DNA of 6,100 nt from an uncultured delta proteobacterium (GTDB lineage: Bacteria; RBG-13-61-14; DRUE01). Below the pieces are notes generated by a model. The model ran no database searches and was not told the origin of the DNA. It was given only the letters and a program-made list of their open reading frames with translations. This document shows, piece after piece, positions 1 to 3,822 of this stretch. The translations under genes and the position numbers were made by a program. Where the stretch lies: the NCBI GenBank assembly GCA_903930515.1, contig CAIYYW010000199.1:1-6100 (forward strand), written 5' to 3'. Every line of letters begins with the position of its first letter. Positions within the stretch are counted from its first letter, which is position 1.

Positions 1-68
1 CACACGGATTGGATGGGTCGCTCCCGACTTTAGTCGGAAGAGAACATTGTTGTAAAAGAACGAATTGG

Positions 69-93
69 GGGCGAAGCACCGCTTCGCCCGTAC
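69..93 (-). repeat. REP-like hairpin with GTAC foot, copy 1
   Basis: On the minus strand the order is GTAC, then arm GGGCGAAGC, loop GGT and arm GCTTCGCCC (69-77 with 81-89). All three copies in the window lie in this orientation. Confidence 0.75.
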
Positions 94-95
94 AC

Positions 96-119
96 GCGAG
101 TTTTTCCAGAAAAACTCGC
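96..119. repeat. Perfect 10-bp hairpin beside the GTAC hairpin
   Basis: GCGAGTTTTT (96-105) and AAAAACTCGC (110-119) pair around CCAG. Only two bases separate it from the GTAC foot of the neighbouring hairpin at 69-93, so the two form a doublet like paired REP units. The pair at 3503-3557 has a similar doublet layout. Confidence 0.7.
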
Positions 120-291
120 ATGCCCCCTATATATAGGAAAATCGTAACATAGAGAATCCTGAATATATTGCGCATAAGCCCTTGATAAGTATTTTAAATC
201 CCGGATTTCAGGCCTCAGATTAAAGAATTGAAAAGTTCAGCCATACTTAACAAATAATATATTTTGCTGTAATTTCAAGCACTTGGGAAAA

Positions 292-337
292 GGGGCAAAT
301 TGTTAAGTCAGACTTGACGATATTTTGAATTTGTCCC
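292..337. repeat. Long imperfect hairpin, about 17 bp of stem
   Basis: Outer arms GGGGCAAATT (292-301) and AATTTGTCCC (328-337) pair over 10 bp with one G-T. Directly inside, GTTAAGT (302-308) pairs with ACTTGAC (312-318) around a 3-nt loop (CAG), leaving a 9-nt bulge on one side. It is AT-rich and has no flanking T run. Confidence 0.5.
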
Positions 338-383
338 GCAACTCTATTTGATCCGCAGATGAACGCGGAGAATTCAATTTATT

Positions 384-418
384 TTTCACCGCAAAGTCGC
401 AAAGGACGCAAAGAGTTT
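384..418 (+). repeat. Dispersed CACCGCAAAG-type repeat, plus-strand copy
   Basis: TTCACCGCAAAG, TCGCAAAG, GACGCAAAG make three tandem units with the same CACC head as the two minus-strand copies at 2352-2424. Just before it, 350-369 reads ATCCGCAGATGAACGCGGAG, which looks like a related second type of dispersed repeat. A 61-codon open frame over this stretch is not credible as a gene. Confidence 0.7.
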
Positions 419-432
419 CTTGGCTTTAATGT

Positions 433-449
433 AATGTGCGAGCGACTTT
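433..449 (+). repeat. 17-bp word repeated in inverted orientation at 2285-2301
   Basis: AATGTGCGAGCGACTTT is identical to the minus-strand copy at 2285-2301. It follows the CACCGCAAAG-type repeat by 14 bp, the same order as on the other side of the PIN operon. Confidence 0.8.
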
Positions 450-500
450 CCAGTGGTGAGTTTGCCGAACCGCCGAGCCAAGGCGCGATAATGGGCGCCC

Positions 501-550
501 TCCAAGTCAATAAAATTAGCTGTCAGGGGAAGAATTTCTCTTGACTTGGA
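501..550. repeat. 10-bp inverted repeat with 30-bp spacer
   Basis: TCCAAGTCAA (501-510) and TTGACTTGGA (541-550) are perfect inverted repeats. They lie about 100 bp beyond the stop of the PIN nuclease gene. The spacer is too long for a typical intrinsic terminator and no T run follows on the minus strand. A mobile-element remnant or RNA 3' structure is possible. Confidence 0.5.
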
Positions 551-647
551 CTTTCATAGATGCCCCCTCCGGGCTTCCCAATCGGGGGAGATTATGCAAG
601 TTCTCCAAAAATGTTTGAGGAGAGGGCTAGTTTTACAGAATAGGAAA

Positions 648-1082
648 TCAAACGTCAATCTTCTGCCGATCCTCTCTGAGCAAAGCGACAAATCCAGCCT
701 GTTCAAAGTGCTTATCGTAGGTTAAAGCATCGGTGATATTCTCATTCTCCATTATTTGGATTGATGAACAATCAGTTAAACTCCATTCCTTGTCAAGCCT
801 AACTTTATAATACTCCACTGCTTCATTAAATTGAATACTTGTTTGGGCGACAACCTTGATATTTGGGTTAGCCTTTATTTCCTTTACAAATTGGACGGTG
901 ATGTTGCGTAGCATTTCTCCTTTCTTAGCCATTTGATTTAATAACTCGGTCAAAACCATTTCGCTTGTAATGATAATTCTATTCCCTAATAAATTAGATA
1001 TTTTTCCAGCTCTGCCGTGTAATTCATCATCTGGATATAAAAGAGCAATCCAATAATTGGTATCAGCAAATACGGATTTCAT
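648..1082 (-). CDS. PIN-domain ribonuclease, VapC-like toxin
   Basis: 144 residues, a single PIN domain of normal VapC size. The acidic metal site can be read directly: Asp7 in MKSVFADTNYW, Glu46 in TSEMVLTELLNQ (Glu41 lies nearby), Asp104 in SLTDCSSIQIM, and Asp123 in ALTYDKHFEQAGF. The last two blocks are very typical of stand-alone PIN toxins. Family members are Mg/Mn-dependent endoribonucleases that cut tRNA, rRNA or mRNA and are held inactive by a partner encoded just upstream. Here the start codon overlaps the stop of the 307-residue gene by 4 bp, and only a weak purine-rich ribosome binding site (AAAGAAG) is present, so translation is probably coupled. All catalytic acids are intact. 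The RNA target cannot be deduced. No convincing terminator follows the stop. Confidence 0.9.
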   Translation of the reverse strand: MKSVFADTNYWIALLYPDDELHGRAGKISNLLGNRIIITSEMVLTELLNQMAKKGEMLRNITVQFVKEIKANPNIKVVAQTSIQFNEAVEYYKVRLDKEWSLTDCSSIQIMENENITDALTYDKHFEQAGFVALLREDRQKIDV

Positions 1083-2002
1083 TTTTCTTCTTTAGGATGG
1101 CCATATAGGTAATGGTCGAAATTTTTAGAAAGGTCTTTTGGTAATTTTTCCCATTCTTCAGCTGGAACCGAGGCTCCGATTTCAGCCGCAATCTCCCAAA
1201 TAGGTCGGGCCTTTGGATCATAAGCAATATGCCCTTCTTCCTGCAATATCATTTCTTCCACCAAAGCAACCCTACATATTTTGCCATCTTGGGGAGTAAA
1301 CTCTGCCCTTCCTTTTATCCGCAAACGCCTGGTTGAATGCTCGCGAAGCGCGTTGGTAATAATTTCTTCTTGTTCCGGCGAAAATTTTCCTGGAACTTTA
1401 CTATCATCTTCCAATCTTAAAATGAAACTAAATCCGTCAAGGTCCGCAGCGCGAATCTCTCCAACAATATCAACAATGTCTTCATATTTCCCTTCGGACC
1501 GTTCCAAAATTCGTGTTCTCGTTTTAAGTGAATAAACAGACGCCTTTTGACTCTTAACCGGCTTTTGCTCAAAGCTTTCTCCCTCTCGCAGGGTTTTACC
1601 ATAATCTTCAAAGAGACGAATAAGTCTTTTTGGAAAATTTGCCGGGAGAGGCGCATCTCTGCTCGCGGCATCCGTGGTTTCGGCAACTAATTCAACAGCT
1701 TCATCAAGTTCATCCCTGGGCGGCTCGAAATGTAATTCATTATCCATATATTCCACTTCTCTCTCTAATGGGACCGCGGCACTTCCATCCTCGAGTTTGT
1801 TAAATTTTAAATTTAGAGAATCTTCAAAATTTTTGGGAAGGCGCTCCCTCTCTGGATGCTTCTTTCTCCACAAGTCTTTGGCGATTTCGACAACCAGATT
1901 CTTATAATTGATCAACTCCTGCAAAGCATCACTATCAAGGTAATGATTTTCAAAACGAGAGCCTTTGAAAATATGGCTAACTACTTTAATAATCTTCTTC
2001 AT
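1079..2002 (-). CDS. Large uncharacterised partner (putative antitoxin) of the PIN nuclease
   Basis: 307 residues from the ATG with well-spaced GGAGG; an ATG two codons earlier is the alternative start. I recognise no named family. Three parts can be seen. About 20-110 is charged and contains LWRKKHPERERLP and GSAAVPLEREVE. About 175-255 is probably a beta-rich domain (VGEIRAADLDGFSFILRLED, then RRLRIKGRAEF). The tail, about 265-302, has PIWEIAAEIGASVPAEEW and DLSKNFDHYLYG. From memory, similar P-W-E and D-S-x-N-x-D-H-Y-L-Y-G tails end small antitoxin-like proteins encoded beside PIN toxins, which suggests the tail binds the nuclease. There is no obvious helix-turn-helix, signal peptide or membrane segment. 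The stop overlaps the nuclease start by 4 bp (ATGA), indicating translational coupling. Three times the size of a usual VapB, it is AT-richer than the genes to the right, consistent with transfer. The function is inferred from context. Confidence 0.7.
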   Translation of the reverse strand: MKKIIKVVSHIFKGSRFENHYLDSDALQELINYKNLVVEIAKDLWRKKHPERERLPKNFEDSLNLKFNKLEDGSAAVPLEREVEYMDNELHFEPPRDELDEAVELVAETTDAASRDAPLPANFPKRLIRLFEDYGKTLREGESFEQKPVKSQKASVYSLKTRTRILERSEGKYEDIVDIVGEIRAADLDGFSFILRLEDDSKVPGKFSPEQEEIITNALREHSTRRLRIKGRAEFTPQDGKICRVALVEEMILQEEGHIAYDPKARPIWEIAAEIGASVPAEEWEKLPKDLSKNFDHYLYGHPKEEK

Positions 2003-2012
2003 TGGCATCCTC
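2003..2012 (-). promoter_or_regulatory. Ribosome binding site that selects the start at 2002
   Basis: The minus strand reads GAGAGGAGG directly followed by ATGCCAATG. The first ATG (2006-2008) touches the GGAGG and cannot be used well, whereas the second (2000-2002) lies 6 nt after it, the ideal spacing. The protein should therefore begin MKKIIKVV. Confidence 0.7.
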
Positions 2013-2022
2013 CTCTCTAGTT

Positions 2023-2057
2023 AGCTTTTCCTATGTATATTTATACCACAAAAAGCT
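2023..2057. promoter_or_regulatory. Candidate operator: two nested palindromes over the -10 box
   Basis: The outer arms AGCTTTT (2023-2029) and AAAAGCT (2051-2057) enclose the inner palindrome GTATA-TT-TATAC (2035-2046). Their centres differ by only about half a base, and the inner one contains the -10 box. Toxin-antitoxin operons are commonly self-repressed at such sites. That a product of this operon binds here is inference. Confidence 0.45.
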
Positions 2058-2063
2058 GTAAAT

Positions 2064-2069
2064 TAACAA
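2064..2069 (-). promoter_or_regulatory. Promoter -35 box (TTGTTA) of the PIN operon; -10 box at 2040-2045
   Basis: On the minus strand TTGTTA (2064-2069) is followed after 18 bp by TATAAA (2040-2045). This is a reasonable sigma-70 promoter lying about 40-65 bp before the start codon chosen at 2002. The surrounding DNA is AT-rich. Transcription would start near 2033 and give a leader of about 30 nt. Confidence 0.55.
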
Positions 2070-2104
2070 GCATTTCTAATATAATCTTCAATTTTCAGCC
2101 TAGC

Positions 2105-2212
2105 TTACCAGTCCCTCAATCGCTTCCAGCTTTAAGGTGAGCACGCCAGCAAAGGCATTGGGAACCCTGGGGGCTAGGTCCAGCCTTTAAACTTAAAGGA
2201 ATTGACTGGTAA
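2105..2212. repeat. 108-bp element with 9-bp terminal inverted repeats
   Basis: TTACCAGTC (2105-2113) and GACTGGTAA (2204-2212) are perfect inverted repeats. Inside them a second nested pair, CTTTAAG (2130-2136) and CTTAAAG (2192-2198), also matches, and a GC-rich mini-hairpin lies around 2161-2181. No coding frame is credible. It may be a small non-autonomous mobile element or a structured RNA; the sequence alone does not decide between them. Confidence 0.45.
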
Positions 2213-2259
2213 AAATTATGCCGGAATTCAAGGAGGTTGTCAAATGTCTGCGCCGGAAT

Positions 2260-2284
2260 CACAGACAAGAGTGTCTGTGCCCCC
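2260..2284 (+). repeat. Hairpin with AGAG loop, copy 1
   Basis: The stem CACAGACA (2260-2267) pairs with TGTCTGTG (2272-2279) around the loop AGAG, followed by CCCCC. Compared with copy 2 at 3503-3524, two stem positions change from G-C to A-T on both arms, so pairing is kept. The orientation is opposite to copy 2. Confidence 0.75.
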
Positions 2285-2301
2285 AAAGTCGCTCGCACAT
2301 T
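2285..2301 (-). repeat. 17-bp word repeated in inverted orientation at 433-449
   Basis: The minus strand reads AATGTGCGAGCGACTTT, identical over 17 bp to 433-449 on the plus strand. It abuts the AGAG-loop hairpin at 2260-2284. In both places the word follows a CACCGCAAAG-type repeat, so it seems to belong to a composite dispersed element. Confidence 0.8.
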
Positions 2302-2324
2302 CAATCGTAGTGTCGTTGTGGTGA

Positions 2325-2341
2325 CAAGGGCGTGGCCCTTG
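2325..2341. repeat. Small hairpin inside the repeat region
   Basis: Arms CAAGGGC (2325-2331) and GCCCTTG (2335-2341) pair perfectly around a 3-nt loop (GTG). If GA at 2323-2324 is bulged, the stem continues through GGT/ACC. Its compact shape resembles the other hairpins in the window, but no second copy of this sequence is present. Confidence 0.5.
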
Positions 2342-2351
2342 ACCCAATTCA

Positions 2352-2424
2352 ATTCTCTGCGTTCTCTGCGCCTCTGTGGTGAGAAAGATATTTGATTTTC
2401 TTTGCGTTCTTTGCGGTGAAGACT
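2352..2424 (-). repeat. Two adjacent copies of a dispersed CACCGCAAAG-type repeat
   Basis: Read on the minus strand, 2424-2396 gives TTCACCGCAAAG, AACGCAAAG, AAA, and 2385-2352 gives CTCACCACAGAG, GCGCAGAG, AACGCAGAG. Each copy is CACC plus two or three units of about 8-9 bp ending CGCAAAG or CGCAGAG. A third copy lies at 384-418 on the plus strand. Translated, the repeat gives the arginine-rich SPQRRRERREL string, which is a mark of repeat DNA and not of a protein. Confidence 0.75.
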
Positions 2425-2432
2425 GATTTGAA

Positions 2433-2457
2433 GGGCTTTCCAGCGGAAAGCCCGTAC
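2433..2457 (-). repeat. REP-like hairpin with GTAC foot, copy 2
   Basis: On the minus strand the order is GTAC, then arm GGGCTTTCC, loop GCT and arm GGAAAGCCC (stem 2433-2441 with 2445-2453). It lies 13 to 18 nt past the stop of the thiF-like gene. There is no following T run, so it is not a standard intrinsic terminator. It could instead protect the mRNA 3' end, as REP elements can. Confidence 0.75.
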
Positions 2458-2470
2458 CCTGTGGCTCCGG

Positions 2471-3490
2471 TTATCTTCCGAGATAGCGGTTATAGAAGCT
2501 TCGGGCTTTGGTCTCGTCGGTGGTTCCGGAGATGATGGCGCGTCCGTCCGGGAAGATGATGATTTTGAGTCCTTCCAAATCGGCTTCCAGGAGGTATCCG
2601 TTGAAGGATACTTTGCCGATTTTTTCCAGCCGTTGCTTGAGGGATTGGAGGTCAAGCTGGACCGGCTCGGCGGGGCTGAGTTGGACTGCGTTTCTTCCGC
2701 AGAGGGATGTGGACCAGTCGGTTTTTTTCCGATCCAGGAACTCGTATTTGTTTTGGCCGCAGGCCGGGCAATGTGGGTTTCGTTTGGTTTCCACAGTGGA
2801 AAAAGTATGTTCCCAGAGGTCAATGTTGGTGAGTCCGGTTTTGACCTTGTCGGACCCGATCAGGATCTTGATCGCTTCCATCACTTCCAGGGCCGCGATC
2901 AAAAGGGGCGCGGGATTGAGCACGCCCTCGGTTTCGCAGGAAGGCAGGGAGCCGGGCGCGGGCGGTTCGGGAAATAAACAGCGCAGGCACGCGGTTTTGC
3001 CGGGAATGATCACCATCATCATTCCGAAGGCGCCGATGACTCCGCCGTAAATCCAGGGGACATTATTCTTGACGCAGAAGTCATTGATCAAATATCGGGT
3101 CTGAAGGTTGTCGGTTCCGTCAATGACCAGGTTCACACCCTGGGCGATCTTCTCAATATTCTCGGATCGCAGTTCGGCCACGACCGGCTCAATCTTGACC
3201 TGCGAGTTCATTTTGGCAAGTTTATCAGCGGCCACGATGGCCTTGGGAATCCTTTCCTTCATATTCTCTTCGTCATAGAGGAACTGGCGGTGGAGGTTCA
3301 CCAGTTCGGGTATGTCCTGGTCCACAATGATCAAATGGCCGATCCCGCTCCGGACCATACTCACGGCGCTGGCGCTCCCAAGCGCGCCGCATCCGACCAG
3401 GAGGACTTTGGATGCGAGCAGTTTTTTCTGGCCTTCTTTTCCCAGGGCGGGGAAAGTGGTCTGCCGGATATATCGGTCAAGATCAGTCAT
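2471..3490 (-). CDS. E1-like adenylyltransferase, ThiF/MoeB/HesA family
   Basis: 339 residues, cytoplasmic. These enzymes adenylate the C-terminal Gly-Gly of a ubiquitin-like sulfur carrier (ThiS, MoaD or a relative) so that sulfur can be loaded for thiamine, molybdopterin or other sulfur chemistry. Visible landmarks are RYIRQ (6-10), the nucleotide loop GCGALGS (33-39), VDQDIPELVNLHRQ (56-69) with the conserved Asp, Asn and Arg, Lys83, DGTDN (124-128), structural zinc pairs CLRC (168-171) and CPAC (241-244), and SCETEGVLNP with Cys185 at the position of the ThiF sulfur-transfer cysteine. Residues from about 262 (LCGRNAVQLSP to FPDGRAIISGT to YNRYLG) form a C-terminal extension found in some free-standing family members. 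Which carrier protein it serves cannot be told: none is encoded here. The start matches the family N-terminus but has no Shine-Dalgarno sequence. Confidence 0.92.
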   Translation of the reverse strand: MTDLDRYIRQTTFPALGKEGQKKLLASKVLLVGCGALGSASAVSMVRSGIGHLIIVDQDIPELVNLHRQFLYDEENMKERIPKAIVAADKLAKMNSQVKIEPVVAELRSENIEKIAQGVNLVIDGTDNLQTRYLINDFCVKNNVPWIYGGVIGAFGMMMVIIPGKTACLRCLFPEPPAPGSLPSCETEGVLNPAPLLIAALEVMEAIKILIGSDKVKTGLTNIDLWEHTFSTVETKRNPHCPACGQNKYEFLDRKKTDWSTSLCGRNAVQLSPAEPVQLDLQSLKQRLEKIGKVSFNGYLLEADLEGLKIIIFPDGRAIISGTTDETKARSFYNRYLGR

Positions 3491-3502
3491 TTTTTATTCG
3501 GG

Positions 3503-3524
3503 GCGCAGGCACTCTTGCCTGCGC
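3503..3524 (-). repeat. Hairpin with AGAG loop, copy 2
   Basis: A perfect 9-bp stem (GCGCAGGCA/TGCCTGCGC) carries a 4-nt loop reading AGAG on the minus strand, followed by CCCC. The same loop, trailing GCCCC and arm pattern recur at 2260-2284 in the opposite orientation, with G-C pairs there replaced by A-T pairs. It ends 12 nt before the thiF-like start codon, in the place where a ribosome binding site would normally lie. Confidence 0.75.
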
Positions 3525-3532
3525 ACAATTCT

Positions 3533-3557
3533 GGGCGGGTCACCAACCCGCCCGTAC
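3533..3557 (-). repeat. REP-like hairpin with GTAC foot, copy 3
   Basis: On the minus strand the order is GTAC, then arm GGGCGGGT, a 5-nt loop (TGGTG) and the complementary arm ACCCGCCC (3533-3540 with 3546-3553). It shares the GTACGGGC base with the copies at 69-93 and 2433-2457, while the upper arm differs and stays self-complementary. It begins 4 nt after the desulfurase-remnant stop. Confidence 0.75.
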
Positions 3558-3560
3558 ATC

Positions 3561-3788
3561 TTAATCACCGCGCTTGATTTTTTCCAATGCCTGGCCCAGC
3601 GCTTTGAGGAAATAGTCCACTTCCTCCCCGGTGTTGTATTTGCCGAGCGAGATGCGCAGGGTCCCCTGGGCTTCTTCTTTGCTCAGGCCGATTGCTGTAG
3701 CACATAGCCGGGCGCGGCTGAGAACTTTTTGGACCACCCGGGGTTCCGGCTGGGTGGTGGCGTTGTTGTCAAAATAAACTCTGTTCAT
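3561..3788 (-). pseudogene. Cysteine desulfurase (NifS/IscS type) with internal in-frame deletion
   Basis: The 75-residue product joins two ends of a class V PLP-dependent cysteine desulfurase. Residues 1-23 (YFDNNATTQPEPRVV) are the N-terminal signature. Residues from about 28 (ATAIGLSKEEAQGTLRISLGKYNT, residues 30-53) to the end are the C-terminal small-domain signature. About 300 residues that should lie between them are absent, including the PLP lysine, the catalytic His and the active-site Cys loop. The frame is kept, so a short peptide could still be made, but it cannot be an active desulfurase. An intact enzyme would give persulfide sulfur to a partner such as the ThiF/MoeB-type protein encoded 70 bp downstream. 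A chimeric assembly join is the main alternative to a real deletion. No clear Shine-Dalgarno sequence precedes the ATG. Confidence 0.85.
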
Positions 3789-3822
3789 CGGGATTTCATT
3801 CTAGCAAGCGGGGGGTTTTTGT

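Larger units (their letters stand above)
1..647. other. Gene-free region rich in hairpins and repeats
   Basis: No reading frame here shows family features or a ribosome binding site. Besides the listed repeats it has a short hairpin at 24-37 (CCGAC/GTCGG around TTTA) and a 12-bp palindrome CCTATATATAGG at 126-137. The stretch 140-290 is AT-rich, and I see nothing specific in it. Confidence 0.6.
2070..2470. other. Gene-free mosaic of repeats between the PIN operon and the thiF-like gene
   Basis: This stretch holds the 108-bp inverted-repeat element, the 17-bp word, three hairpins and two CACCGCAAAG-type repeats listed separately. It also has a direct repeat, GCCGGAAT, at 2220-2227 and 2252-2259. 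A long minus-strand open frame from 2823 runs through it but is mostly antisense-frame shadow of the thiF-like gene plus translated repeats, so no gene is called. Confidence 0.65.

Noticed and set aside
69-119. CRISPR-like or terminator reading of the hairpin doublet
   Set aside because: There are no regularly spaced identical repeats, and neither hairpin is followed by a T run; a REP-like doublet fits better.
126-137. CCTATATATAGG palindrome as an operator or promoter
   Set aside because: It is a simple AT alternation with no gene downstream on either strand, so a role is unsupported.
359-544. 61-codon plus-strand open frame at the left
   Set aside because: It is made of dispersed repeat sequence (CACCGCAAAG type and the 17-bp word), with no ribosome binding site or family feature.
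560-640. Terminator for the PIN operon in the C/G-rich stretch and the TCTCC/GGAGA pairing
   Set aside because: The stems are short or imperfect with large loops, and no T run follows on the minus strand.
2116-2823. 235-codon minus-strand open frame
   Set aside because: Its first part overlaps the thiF-like gene in another frame and the rest runs through repeats, giving strings such as SPQRRRERREL and LGAQTLLSV that come from repeat DNA. No domain and no ribosome binding site.
2508-3050. 180-codon plus-strand open frame
   Set aside because: It lies wholly antisense to the well-supported thiF-like gene, and its residue pattern is that of a GC-rich shadow frame.
3290-3707. Two plus-strand open frames across the thiF-like start and the desulfurase remnant
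   Set aside because: Both are antisense to recognised coding sequence and cross the hairpin doublet, whose translation gives the GAQALLPA string typical of repeats.
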